A DNA stretch of 64,000 bases from Chromatiales bacterium (GCA_020445605.1 JAGRGH010000049.1:124001-188000); one strand, 5' to 3'. Positions 1-8,557 are shown, numbered from the stretch's first letter. Notes: generated from the sequence alone by a model not told the origin. Numbers and translations are program-made.

Positions 1-490
1 CGGCAAACGGCCTGCGAACCTCCTGCGCCTGCCGGAGGTCGGCGCCGTCGGCATTGCGCGCCACCGGCGGGCTGCACTGCCCCTCTGCGTGGCGTGCGAC
101 GATCGGCAGGAGCAGCAGAAGTTCGTCCTCGACCAACTCGTGCACGGCCAGGTAGTCGTCGTCCAGCAGAACCGGCTCCAGATCCTGCGGAAGCTCGGCC
201 ACCGGGTCCGCCGAGCCCACCAGCACCGCCGAGACCTCGCCGGCCAGCGGCCAGTCGACGACCTCAAGGCAGCGCTCGCAACGAAGCTGTACCTGCGCGC
301 TCACCGCGCCGTGTACCTCGATCCGGCCGTCACGGCGCACGAGTTCAAGCTCCGCGCGCGCCTCACCGGTCATGCCTAGCGATGCGGCGCGCAGTCGCTC
401 GAGGGCCTCTCCCGGCACGACACCGGCCAAACGCACGGGGTCGGCCGCGAGTTTTCGCACGTTGACCCGTTGCGCAAGCTGCGCGGACAT
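1..490 (-). CDS. yceD: YceD / DUF177 family protein, 3' end outside the window
   Basis: The reading frame opens at an ATG (488-490 on the complement) and runs off the left edge without a stop, so the C-terminus is missing. The visible 163 residues begin MSAQLAQRVNVRKLAADPVR and contain RCERCLEVVDWPL and the acidic VEDELLLLLPIV, which match the YceD/DUF177 family linked to 23S rRNA accumulation; the two cysteines of CERC are seen. In relatives yceD precedes rpmF, plsX and fabH, which would lie beyond position 1. The start is fixed by family fit, but a good promoter sits only a few bases upstream, so the mRNA may have almost no leader. Family assignment is confident, biochemical role less so. 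Confidence 0.85.
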   Translation of the reverse strand, partial: MSAQLAQRVNVRKLAADPVRLAGVVPGEALERLRAASLGMTGEARAELELVRRDGRIEVHGAVSAQVQLRCERCLEVVDWPLAGEVSAVLVGSADPVAELPQDLEPVLLDDDYLAVHELVEDELLLLLPIVARHAEGQCSPPVARNADGADLRQAQEVRRPFA

Positions 491-499
491 AAGCCGGCT

Positions 500-529
500 A
501 TTGTAAATTTTTCAAGCGAGCCCAGTCAA
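500..529 (-). promoter_or_regulatory. sigma-70 promoter of yceD
   Basis: On the minus strand TTGACT (524-529) and TACAAT (500-505) are separated by 18 bp. The predicted transcription start falls near 493-495, only about 3-5 nt before the yceD ATG. Confidence 0.65.
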
Positions 530-576
530 AAGACTGTAACGGTGCGGCGCGGCGCCCGGACGTGAGTCCGTCGCGG

Positions 577-3087
577 TCACCGCGGTACGGCACCCGCGGC
601 GTCCAGCGGCCGGCCGGCCTGGCCCTCGCCAGTGGCGACGGGCATTTGGGGGGGCGGAGCCGCCCCATGGGCACGCAGCCGCAGCGAATTGCCGACCACG
701 ATCAGCGAACTTGCCGACATTCCAAGCGCGGCGCCCCAGGGCGGCACCCAACCGGCGATCGCCAGCGGGATGGCGACCAGATTGTAGGCAATCGCCCAGG
801 CCAGATTGCCGCGGATGGTTCGGGCCGTTGCGACCGCCAGCGCACGCGCGCGCGCGAGCCCGGCCAGGGAATCGCCAAGCAGCACGAAATGGCTGTGCGA
901 GCGGGCCAGTTCGGTGGCCTCCTGAAACGAAACTGCGACATCGGCTGCCGCGAGCGTGGGCGCATCGTTGATGCCGTCGCCAACCATCCAGACGCGTCGC
1001 CCGGCCGCCTGAAGCTGTCGAACCCGGCGCAACTTGTCGTCGGGCGTCTGTTCGGCGCGCCACTCGATGATGCCGGCGTTTGCCGCCACCCGTTCCACGG
1101 CGGATGCGCGGTCGCCGCTGAGCAGTTCGATGTGCGTGATCCCCTGTGCGCGCAATGCCGCAAGGGTTGCAACGGTGTCGTCACGCAACGGGTCGTTGAG
1201 CGCATACAGTGCGACGGGATCAGAGCCACGACGCAGCACGACCACGCTGTGGCCCAGCCGTTCCCAGCCGCCGACCCGCTCGGTTGCGGCAGAGCTGAAG
1301 TCACGTTCAGCGGCGTCCAGCCGCCCGATTGACCAGCGTTGACCGGCAATATCCGCCTCGACCCCTTGCCCCGGTATGACGCGCTGGTTCACCGCGGCCA
1401 GCCGCGAGGCACCGGCGGCTGCGGCGAAGGCACGCGCGAACGGGTGTGCGGCGCCGGCCTCGAGTGCCGCGGCGACGCTCAGCGCCCGGTCCCGGTCACC
1501 GTCCAGAGCGAGTTCGTCGACGATGCGCGGTACCCCGCGGGTCAGTGTGCCGGTCTTGTCGATCAGGAGCGTGTCGGCTTTGGCCAGCGCCTCGGTTCGA
1601 TCGACATCGAGCGGCAGCAGGCCGGCTTCGGCGGCGCGACCGATACCCATCGCCAGCGCCAGTGGGGTGGCAAGGGCCAGTGCGCATGGGCAGGTCACGA
1701 TCAGAACGGCAATCGTGTTTGGCACGGCCTGCACCGGGTCTGTCGCGCCCCAGAACGCGGCGGTTGCGAGGGCGATGGCGATGATCGCGAGCACGAAAAA
1801 CCCGGCGACCCGGTCCGCAAGCTGTGCGGCGCGCGGTCTCCAGCGATTCGCCGAATCAATCAGCAACTGCATGCGCGCGGTGGCTGAATCCCGTTCGGCA
1901 TGCACGACCTCTACCTCCAGCGGGGCCGCGGTGTTCAGGACGCCCGCCGCCACCACGCTGCCGGCTGCACGAAACACCGGATTGGCCTCCCCGGTCAGCG
2001 CGGCCTCATCGAGTTCCGCGTCGGCGAGCAGTCGCGCGTCGACCGGAACGGCCGAACCCTCGGCGATGCGGAGCCGGTCGCCCGGGGCCAGCGCGGCGGT
2101 CGAAACGGTTTCCCAACCCTCGCCTGTGCTCCGCTCCGCGGTCTGTGGAATCACCCGTGCCAGCCGGTCCAGGCCGGCTGCGGCCATGCGCCGCCCGGCG
2201 AGTTCGCGCCGTCGTGCCAGCAGCACCAGAAACACGAACATCGCGATCGAATCGAAATAGGTCTCGCCTGTACCCGCCCAGGTCGACCAGGTGCTCGCGA
2301 TCCAGGCCAGCGAGAGCCCGAGCACGATCGGGACGTCCATGCCAGCCCGTCGGTTGCCGAGGTCGCGCAGCGCGCCCGCAAAGAATTCGCGACCGGGCCA
2401 GGCCAGCAGCGCCGTTGTGACGATCAGGCTTGACCAGCGCCCGATCCGCACCCACAGCGGCAGCGTGCCGGATTCATCCGCGTGGCCGAACAGGTACACG
2501 GCGATCGAGAAATGCATCACGGCCATGCCGAGCACGCCGGCAAAGATCAGCCGGTCCAGCGAGCGGCTGTGCTCGGCACGTTCGAGCGCATCGCGGTGGG
2601 CGGGATCAAACGGGGTCGCCCGGTAACCGAGCGCGGCCAGCGAGTCGAGGATCGAGCTGAACGCGATCTGCTCCGGGTCCCAGCGGACGCGGGCGCGATG
2701 GGTCGCGTAGTCGACCTCGACGTCGACAATTCCCGCGGTGGCGCGCAACTGGCGCTCATTCAGCCAGACGCACGCGGCGCAGCGGATGTCCTCCAGCACC
2801 AGCGTTGCCTCGCACAGGCCGTCGTGGGGTCTGACGAACCGCGCCTGCAGCGCGGCGTCGTCGTAGAGTTCGGTGCTGCGAAGGAATGCCGGTAGCGATT
2901 CGATGCTGGCCGGGTCGGCCTTGCGCTCGCGATAGCGATAGTAGTCGCCGTGACCCGCGGCGACGATGGCCCGGGCGACCGCCGCGCAGCCGACGCAGCA
3001 CATCGTCCGCGGCTGAGCGTCGATCATGACGGTGTCCGGCGGCGGCTGCGGACATGGCAGGCCGCAGTGAAAGCAGTCTTCAGTCAC
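577..3087 (-). CDS. ccoI: Heavy-metal P1B-type ATPase, CcoI/FixI-like copper transporter
   Basis: This 836-residue protein exports copper across the inner membrane, in CcoI/FixI relatives for haem-copper oxidase assembly. From the N-terminus it shows a cysteine-rich metal-binding region (CFHCGLPC, then CCVGCAA, residues 5-35), an HMA domain with DIRCAACVW, membrane helices, the transport motif TCPCALA, the phosphorylation motif DKTGTLT and the hinge GDGINDAP. The start is GTG. It lies 210 bp downstream of the ba3 oxidase genes on the same strand, so copper supply to that enzyme is likely (inference). No cbb3 genes (ccoNOP, ccoG, ccoS) are visible, although this ATPase subtype usually accompanies them. 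It could also serve a cbb3 oxidase encoded elsewhere. Confidence 0.88.
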   Translation of the reverse strand: MTEDCFHCGLPCPQPPPDTVMIDAQPRTMCCVGCAAVARAIVAAGHGDYYRYRERKADPASIESLPAFLRSTELYDDAALQARFVRPHDGLCEATLVLEDIRCAACVWLNERQLRATAGIVDVEVDYATHRARVRWDPEQIAFSSILDSLAALGYRATPFDPAHRDALERAEHSRSLDRLIFAGVLGMAVMHFSIAVYLFGHADESGTLPLWVRIGRWSSLIVTTALLAWPGREFFAGALRDLGNRRAGMDVPIVLGLSLAWIASTWSTWAGTGETYFDSIAMFVFLVLLARRRELAGRRMAAAGLDRLARVIPQTAERSTGEGWETVSTAALAPGDRLRIAEGSAVPVDARLLADAELDEAALTGEANPVFRAAGSVVAAGVLNTAAPLEVEVVHAERDSATARMQLLIDSANRWRPRAAQLADRVAGFFVLAIIAIALATAAFWGATDPVQAVPNTIAVLIVTCPCALALATPLALAMGIGRAAEAGLLPLDVDRTEALAKADTLLIDKTGTLTRGVPRIVDELALDGDRDRALSVAAALEAGAAHPFARAFAAAAGASRLAAVNQRVIPGQGVEADIAGQRWSIGRLDAAERDFSSAATERVGGWERLGHSVVVLRRGSDPVALYALNDPLRDDTVATLAALRAQGITHIELLSGDRASAVERVAANAGIIEWRAEQTPDDKLRRVRQLQAAGRRVWMVGDGINDAPTLAAADVAVSFQEATELARSHSHFVLLGDSLAGLARARALAVATARTIRGNLAWAIAYNLVAIPLAIAGWVPPWGAALGMSASSLIVVGNSLRLRAHGAAPPPQMPVATGEGQAGRPLDAAGAVPR

Positions 3088-3297
3088 GGCTGGGGTGGGT
3101 TTGAATCGTGCCAGCCGCGATGATTTCAGAGTGGTCTCAGGTCCATCAAGCAGGCGAGCGGATCAGCTTGGGTAAGGCCGGAATCGCCCCGGACGACAGT
3201 CCAGTTCCCCTTCCCCGCCGGAAAAAGGCCTGGCACGTCCCTGTGCCGTCAATATCAGGAGATGAGGAGGAGGACCCTCGACCGCGCACGTCCCGTG

Positions 3298-3930
3298 CTA
3301 CTGGGCGTAATAGTTCGAAACTGCTTCGATTTCCTGGGGAGTCATGGCCTTCGCAATTGAACGCATGACGCCATAGACGTCATTGCCTCGAACACCGCTG
3401 GCATAGTTGCGAAGCGTTGCAGCGAGGTAGCCCTTGGACTGACCGGCGAGTGCCGCGGCATTGACGTCCTTGCCTGCACCTGCACGGCCGTGACAGGTGG
3501 CGCAGGCCGGAATCAGCCGCTTGCCGTCACCGCGCGTGACCAGGGTCGGCGCATCCCCGCTCGCCCCGGCCGGCAACGGCTTGGATGCGTAGAACGCGGC
3601 AAGATCAGCCATGGCCTGATCGGTCAACGGCGCCGTCAGGCCCCGCATGATCGGGTTGTCGGCGCGCGTGCCGTCCTTGTAATCGCGAAGCTGCTTGAAG
3701 GTATACCCGGGCAGCTGTCCCGCCACATGCGGAAATACCGCCGTCGGTGACATGCCGTCCGCGCCGTGACAGCTTGCGCACTGCGCGGCGAGCTGCTGAC
3801 CCCGGCCGGCGTCCCCGCCGGCGATCAGCGTCCGCGTTGCGCCATCCCAGGCCACGTTCGACGATGGCCCGGCGACGGCCGAACCGCAAACGAGACTCAG
3901 CGCGGCGAGGAGTTTGCTTGTGTGCTTCAT
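3298..3930 (-). CDS. Dihaem cytochrome c (c4-like) of the oxidase operon
   Basis: This 210-residue periplasmic protein has a signal peptide (MKHTSKLLAALSLVCGSAVA) and two haem c motifs, CASCH in the N-terminal half and CATCH in the C-terminal half, each followed by distal Met candidates. This duplicated layout is that of cytochrome c4, and the likely role is electron donor to the neighbouring ba3 oxidase. The ATG at 3930 is preferred because a run of six G sits 7 nt upstream; an ATG at 3936 overlaps the cbaA stop (ATGA) and is the alternative. Translational coupling with cbaA is likely. Confidence 0.85.
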   Translation of the reverse strand: MKHTSKLLAALSLVCGSAVAGPSSNVAWDGATRTLIAGGDAGRGQQLAAQCASCHGADGMSPTAVFPHVAGQLPGYTFKQLRDYKDGTRADNPIMRGLTAPLTDQAMADLAAFYASKPLPAGASGDAPTLVTRGDGKRLIPACATCHGRAGAGKDVNAAALAGQSKGYLAATLRNYASGVRGNDVYGVMRSIAKAMTPQEIEAVSNYYAQ

Positions 3931-3932
3931 TG

Positions 3933-5555
3933 TCATACCCCCCAGGCGAATGCGCCGTGCGTCGGCATCAGGAAGAACTGCGCGATCGGATAGCCGTAAC
4001 TGGCCACCATGTAGAACAGCAGGATGATGTTCCACAGTTTGAATCCGTTCAGTGACGACGGCAGTGCAAGCACCGGGTGGATGGGTTCGGCGTAGCCGAA
4101 ACTGACATCGGTGGCGGACTTCGTGCCATGGGAGCGCACCAGGACCAGTACGAGCATCAGCGCGGAAACCAGCAGAATCAGCCCGCCGACGATCATGATC
4201 GCCTCGCTCGCGGCCCACGTCTCCACCAGCGGAGTGTCATACGGCGTTGATGAAACGCGCCGCGGCTGGCCCTGCATGCCGATCAGATGCCAGGGCATCG
4301 TCAGCACGAACATGCCGATGGTCCACAGCCACAGCTGGGCACGCGCCATGCCCGGCGAGGCCAGGGCCTTGCCGGTCATGCGTGGCCACTCGTAGTAGGC
4401 GATGCCCATGTACATGATCACGACCGTGCCACCGAAGATCAGGTGGAAATGTCCGGTGATCCACTGCGTGTTGTGGACCATCGCGTTCATCGAGTAGCTC
4501 GCGTTGATCATGCCGCCGAAGCCGCCGAAGATCAGCATCACGAGTGCCAGTCCGCAGGCCAGCACGATCGGTTCCTTCCACGGCAGCGCGCCGATCCAGC
4601 CAAACAGCCCCTTGCCGCCGTGCAGGCGCCCTGTGACCTCCAGCGACGCGATGACAGTGAAGCCCGTGAACAGCGTCGGCAGCATCACGAGGAACGTGCC
4701 GAACATGTGCAGGAACTTCCAGCCCTCGGCCTGGAACGGGTCCATGTACAGGTGGTGGAAGCCGATCGGCACGGAGATGACCGTCAGCATGATGAACGCG
4801 ATGCGCCCCATCTCGTCGCTGAACAGCCGGCCACCGGCCGCCTTCGGAACCAGCGTGTACATTGCGATGTAGGCCGGGAACAGCCAGAAGTACACGATTG
4901 CGTGCAGTGTCCACGAAAACAGCGTGCGCGCCAGACCGATATCGATGGTGTCGATGATGCCGAGCGACCACGGAATGAGCTGGAACAGCACCTCCGAGGC
5001 GACGCCGACACTGGTCCACAGCCACATCACCGCATTGGCGACCACGCCGAACATGACCAGCGGTACGGGTTTGCCCGGGTTCTCGCGCTTCCATGCCATC
5101 ATCGACATGATCATCTGCACACACCAGATCCAGGAGCCGACCACGAGCAGGGTCGCGCCCAGATAAAACAGCGGGTGTGCCGCGAGCGGCGGATAGAACG
5201 TGAACAGCACCGAGGCCTGGCCGGTGAGCAGCGTGAACGCCGCGATGGCCACGCCGATCAGCGCGACCCAGAACGCCAGCCAGCCGAGACCGCTGCCGCC
5301 CCAGACCGGGCGTTTCAGGCTTGAGACGCCCCACTGGTAGCCGGTACCCATGACGACGAAGGTCGTCAGGACAAAGGCCATCAGCACGCCGTGCGTGGTG
5401 ACCGAGCCGAAATACAGCTCGTGCGATTCAATCGCCGGGAACATGCCACTGCGTTCGGCGACCTGATAGACGCCGAGTACAGAGGCGCCGAGGAATGAAA
5501 TCAGCGCCACCCACCAGTTTGCGAGTGCGAGCGACGCGGTTTTTTGTTCGTGCAT
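3933..5555 (-). CDS. cbaA: ba3-type (B-family) cytochrome c oxidase subunit I
   Basis: This 540-residue membrane protein with about 13 helices is the catalytic subunit that reduces O2 at a haem-CuB site. Visible ligands are the His of TTHGVLMAF (low-spin haem), the HAIVY pair (CuB His and the crosslinked Tyr), the HH of GFHHLYMDP (CuB) and the two His of WITGHFHL (both haems). The sequence lacks typical A-family proton-channel motifs and resembles CbaA of ba3 oxidases, which have high O2 affinity. The ATG at 5555 has GGAGG 9 nt upstream; longer readings extend into cbaB. It lies 17 bp after cbaB. Confidence 0.92.
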   Translation of the reverse strand: MHEQKTASLALANWWVALISFLGASVLGVYQVAERSGMFPAIESHELYFGSVTTHGVLMAFVLTTFVVMGTGYQWGVSSLKRPVWGGSGLGWLAFWVALIGVAIAAFTLLTGQASVLFTFYPPLAAHPLFYLGATLLVVGSWIWCVQMIMSMMAWKRENPGKPVPLVMFGVVANAVMWLWTSVGVASEVLFQLIPWSLGIIDTIDIGLARTLFSWTLHAIVYFWLFPAYIAMYTLVPKAAGGRLFSDEMGRIAFIMLTVISVPIGFHHLYMDPFQAEGWKFLHMFGTFLVMLPTLFTGFTVIASLEVTGRLHGGKGLFGWIGALPWKEPIVLACGLALVMLIFGGFGGMINASYSMNAMVHNTQWITGHFHLIFGGTVVIMYMGIAYYEWPRMTGKALASPGMARAQLWLWTIGMFVLTMPWHLIGMQGQPRRVSSTPYDTPLVETWAASEAIMIVGGLILLVSALMLVLVLVRSHGTKSATDVSFGYAEPIHPVLALPSSLNGFKLWNIILLFYMVASYGYPIAQFFLMPTHGAFAWGV

Positions 5556-5572
5556 TGTTGTGACCTCCGCGT

Positions 5573-6055
5573 TCAGGAGCCGCTGGGCGTGACGATCAGC
5601 CGCGACCACATGTAGTCATGACCGAAGCCGCAGTATTCGTTGCACAGCAAGGGATACTCGCCGGCACGCGGAAACTGCGTGTTGACCTCGGATACATAGC
5701 CCGGCACGACCATCGTGCTCATGTTCGTGTACGGCGCGTGAACACCGTGGAGAACATCGGCGCTGGCGATGCGGAAGCGCACCGGCGTGTTGGCCGGCAC
5801 TTCGATCCGCTGCGGAAAAAATCCGTAACGGGCGGCAACCATCGTCACGGTGATTCCGTTGCCATCGCGCTTTACGCCCAACTGGTCCTCGGCAAACTCG
5901 CTGGTGAGGTGCAGCCGTGTGGAATCGATGGTCTCCACGTTGCTTGGAGGATGAATGTTCGAGCCAACCGCATAGGCGGTCATGACCCCGACGAGTACAG
6001 CGGCCATCAGGATGGCCACATAGACCCATTTCTTTTCGAGTGCATCGACATGCAT
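5573..6055 (-). CDS. cbaB: ba3-type cytochrome c oxidase subunit II (CuA)
   Basis: This 160-residue protein has one N-terminal membrane anchor (YVAILMAAVLVGVMTAYAV) and a periplasmic cupredoxin domain. The CuA site is complete: a His in LHGVHAPY and the CNEYCGFGHDYM segment with both Cys, His and Met. It accepts electrons from cytochrome c and passes them to subunit I. The single anchor is typical of B-family oxidases. AGGAG lies 9 nt before the ATG. Confidence 0.92.
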   Translation of the reverse strand: MHVDALEKKWVYVAILMAAVLVGVMTAYAVGSNIHPPSNVETIDSTRLHLTSEFAEDQLGVKRDGNGITVTMVAARYGFFPQRIEVPANTPVRFRIASADVLHGVHAPYTNMSTMVVPGYVSEVNTQFPRAGEYPLLCNEYCGFGHDYMWSRLIVTPSGS

Positions 6056-6068
6056 GGCGCGTGCTCCT

Positions 6069-6221
6069 TCAGTTCACCGGGCCGTGGCCGAGGAATCGGA
6101 CCAGAAACATGAACAGCCACGCCGCGGTAAACCCGAGCGCGACCAGCAGCATCAGCGTCCAAGTGCCTTTGGGAGCGGATTCCAGAATGGCGCGCTCCTG
6201 ATCGGGCGAAAGTGAGGCCAT
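6069..6221 (-). CDS. Small single-helix subunit of ba3 oxidase (CbaD/subunit IIa-like)
   Basis: A 50-residue protein with one hydrophobic helix (TWTLMLLVALGFTAAWLFMFLV) between a charged N-terminus and a short basic tail. It is the first gene of the oxidase operon, ends 13 bp before cbaB, and has a strong AGGAGG site 6 nt before its ATG, so translation is very likely. ba3 oxidases have a one-helix subunit IIa that stabilises the complex; position and topology support that role, but sequence identity cannot be judged at this length. Confidence 0.75.
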   Translation of the reverse strand: MASLSPDQERAILESAPKGTWTLMLLVALGFTAAWLFMFLVRFLGHGPVN

Positions 6222-6406
6222 GTAATCCTCCTGTATTGACTGGGTTGTGGTTGTCGTTTTTGATGGGTCGGGACCCAGACCAGCCTGCCGTGGTGCATCG
6301 GTGCTGGCCTTGTTGTTATTCGAGCGAGCCTAGCGCCGCGCCGGAATCGGGTGCTATAACCTGTATCAATCCCCGATGGCTGCCGGCCGTATATCACGGC
6401 AACAGA

Positions 6407-7174
6407 ATGACAACAAAAACCCCAGGCTCCCATGAAAAGCTGGCACAGACCGTTGCCTGCACCGCGTGTCCGGTGCGGCAGATGGCGCTGTTCCGACCCG
6501 TTTCGGACGCGCAGCTCGACTGGACCCAGCGCAATCGCAGCGGTCAGTTGCGGCTTGCATCACATACCCGCGTGTTCGATCAGGGTGCGCGGGTCGAGCA
6601 CTGCTACACGCTGTTCAGCGGCTGGGCGATTCTGCACCGCACCAACGACAATGGTCAGCGTCAGATCCTGCACGTGGCCCTGCCCGGTGATTTCCTGGGA
6701 TTCCAGTCCGACATCGACGGGCCGATGAACCATGGGGTCACGACCGTGACCGAGGCCATCCTGTGCGCGTTCCCGCGTGCGCGCGTGCGCGAGCTGATCA
6801 ACGAGAATTCCGCACTCGCGCAGCAGATGACTTGGATGATCGCGCGCGATCTCGACATCGGTCGCTACCACATCGAGGCCCTGGGCCGTCGCTCCGCCAT
6901 CGAGCGGATCGCCTACCTGCTGCTGGAACTGTTTTATCGCTGTCATGATCGCTGTGCGATCAATGGCGACCTGCTGGAAATGCCGCTGACCCAGGACGAG
7001 ATCGGCGACACCCTCGGCCTGACCAACGTGCACGTGAGTCGCACGCTCGCCGAAATCCACCGGCGCGGACTGATTGATCGGCATGGGCACCAGATCCACT
7101 TTCGCGACCTCGCGACCCTTGGTCACCTGGCGAGCTTCGAACCGCACATGGTCGAGCCAAAGCCGTTGTTTTAG
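6407..7174 (+). CDS. Crp/Fnr-family transcription regulator, FNR-like with incomplete cysteine set
   Basis: This 255-residue regulator has a cyclic-nucleotide-binding fold (about 30-150), a dimer helix and a C-terminal winged helix-turn-helix (LTQDEIGDTLGLTNVHVSRTL). Cysteines are at 18, 21, 66 and 120. Cys18, Cys21 and Cys120 align with E. coli FNR Cys20, Cys23 and Cys122, but the residue matching Cys29 is Ala27. It could hold an Fe-S cluster with a substitute ligand or have lost O2 sensing. The recognition helix keeps the SR pair of FNR-type proteins. The ATG at 6407 is preferred over an upstream in-frame start at 6212, which would overlap the oxidase leader. It is divergent from the oxidase operon and is a candidate for acting on the FNR-type sites at 13422 and 22299. 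Confidence 0.85.
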   Translation: MTTKTPGSHEKLAQTVACTACPVRQMALFRPVSDAQLDWTQRNRSGQLRLASHTRVFDQGARVEHCYTLFSGWAILHRTNDNGQRQILHVALPGDFLGFQSDIDGPMNHGVTTVTEAILCAFPRARVRELINENSALAQQMTWMIARDLDIGRYHIEALGRRSAIERIAYLLLELFYRCHDRCAINGDLLEMPLTQDEIGDTLGLTNVHVSRTLAEIHRRGLIDRHGHQIHFRDLATLGHLASFEPHMVEPKPLF

Positions 7175-7298
7175 CAGGCTGTTGAAATTCTCATTTCAAC
7201 AGCCTGATCACGCGAGACAGGGAGGTCTCGCCCGAAAACCACGCTTTTCGGTTGCGAGGTTGAAAAGGCCATGGATGGGCCTTTTTCAACAACCTTTT
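7172..7298. repeat. Intergenic foldback sequence with two hairpins and imperfect terminal inverted repeats
   Basis: Directly after the regulator's stop lies a near-perfect 14-bp stem with a TCTC loop (7175-7206). A second stem occupies 7258-7294 (GTTGAAAAGGCC against GGCCTTTTTCAAC). The outer ends match as inverted repeats of the form TA-N2-AGG-Y-TGTTGAAA, and TTTTAG occurs at both borders. It may be a small non-autonomous mobile element, or simply two terminators; no reading frame is present. Confidence 0.5.
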
Positions 7299-7344
7299 AG
7301 GGCGACTGCGATCAAGTCATCGTGGCTTGATCGGCGTCTCCTCA

Positions 7345-7497
7345 GGGAAGCTCTGATCAATCCGTCCCGGATTGCCAGAGCTTTGAGCCCGAAAAAGTGT
7401 CATTTTTCGTTTTCTTTCATTTTCAACGTCTTACATCCGTTGAAAATGGCGGCACTTCCCTGTGCCGCGGGAAACTCTGAATTGTTCAGAGTTTCCC
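7345..7497 (-). repeat. Structured dispersed repeat, copy 1 (153 bp)
   Basis: Its ends are imperfect terminal inverted repeats (GGGAAGCTCTGATCAATCC against GGGAAACTCTGAACAATTC), flanked by TCA on both sides. Read on the minus strand it forms three hairpins shared with the copy at 51139-51221, plus an extra segment of about 70 bp with its own 10-bp hairpin (ATTTTCAACG/CGTTGAAAAT). It begins immediately after the hypE stop codon, which is itself part of the TCA duplication. Together with 7172-7298 it fills the 323-bp gap between the regulator and hypE. Confidence 0.7.
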
Positions 7498-8553
7498 TCA
7501 GCAGATGCGCGGCAGCGGATCGTCCTCAAGTTCCTCCAGGTAGCGTTCGCCACCCAGCTCACTTTCGGCGATCACCCGCGGCGTGCCGGGCGCCGGCTCG
7601 ATCTCACCGATGACGCAGGCATCGGCGCCGGCCCGCGTTGCGCGCCAGCGCGCAAGCAGCTCGTCTGCGCAGTGTTCGGCGCAGACGACGACCACCCGCC
7701 CCTCACAGGCCAGATACAGCGGGTCGTAGCCAAGGATCTCGCAGACCGCGCGCACCGGATCGCGTATCGGAATGGCCCGTTCCCGCACCCGTACCTGCAG
7801 ACCCGTCTGCAGCGCGATCTCGTGCAGAACCGTCGCCAACCCGCCGCGCGTCGGATCACGCATGAAGCGAATCCCTGGCATGTCCCATGCAGTTCGGGTC
7901 AACGGCAGCACGCTCGCACAGTCCGAGCGCAGATTGCCGTGCAGACCGAAGGCCTCACGGGCCAGCATCACGGCGATGCCGTGATCGCCGACCGGCCCGC
8001 TCACGATCACCGTATCGCCGGGGCGGATGTTAGTGGCCGACCAGCGCGCATGGCTCGCGCGCACGCCGACGCCGGTGGTCGCCAGATACAGGCCGCCGCC
8101 CTCGCCCCGATTGAGAACCTTCGTGTCACCCGCAACCACAACAACACCCGCGGCCGCCGCCGCATTGGCGAGGCTCGCGACGATCCGCTCCAGCGTCGCG
8201 ATTTCGAAGCCCTCTTCAATGAAGGCGTTCAGGGTCAGATACAGGGGCCGCCCCCCGGCCACGGCCAGATCGTTGACTGTGCCGTGTACGGCCAGAGAAC
8301 CGATGTCGCCGCCCGGGAACTCCAGCGGCTGCACCGTGAAACCGTCGGTCGTCACCAGCGGTTCACCGTCGAGCACTGGAAGCGAGGCGGCGTCCGCACT
8401 GGGGTCCAGCAACGGGTTGGCGAGTGCGCGGGCGAAGACCTCGTCGATCAGTTCGCGCATGAAACGCCCGCCGTTGCCATGCGCGAGTCCGATGTGGGTG
8501 TCGGTCAGTTCCGCACGCTTCGAACGCCGGTTGCCGGCCATCGAGGTTCCCAT
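7498..8553 (-). CDS. hypE: [NiFe]-hydrogenase maturation factor HypE
   Basis: HypE dehydrates the carboxamide that HypF places on its C-terminal cysteine, giving the thiocyanate used as the cyanide ligand source for the active-site iron. The 351-residue protein ends in PRIC, the required C-terminal Cys. It has the PurM/AIR-synthase fold, with VTTDGFTVQPLEFPGGDIGSLAVHG (split here between ATP-binding residues) and the loop MRDPTRGG. The ATG at 8553 lies 4 bp after the hypF stop; longer frames enter hypF. It is the last gene of hypCABDFE, followed at once by a repeat element. Confidence 0.95.
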   Translation of the reverse strand: MGTSMAGNRRSKRAELTDTHIGLAHGNGGRFMRELIDEVFARALANPLLDPSADAASLPVLDGEPLVTTDGFTVQPLEFPGGDIGSLAVHGTVNDLAVAGGRPLYLTLNAFIEEGFEIATLERIVASLANAAAAAGVVVVAGDTKVLNRGEGGGLYLATTGVGVRASHARWSATNIRPGDTVIVSGPVGDHGIAVMLAREAFGLHGNLRSDCASVLPLTRTAWDMPGIRFMRDPTRGGLATVLHEIALQTGLQVRVRERAIPIRDPVRAVCEILGYDPLYLACEGRVVVVCAEHCADELLARWRATRAGADACVIGEIEPAPGTPRVIAESELGGERYLEELEDDPLPRIC

Positions 8554-8557
8554 CGGA

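Noticed and set aside
4287-5324. Long plus-strand frame opposite cbaA
   Set aside because: It mirrors the codon pattern of cbaA, is His/Gln/Arg-rich and has no motifs.
6222-6406. FNR box between the ba3 operon and the FNR-like gene
   Set aside because: Only one half-site (ATCAA near 6365) is present; the partner half does not match.
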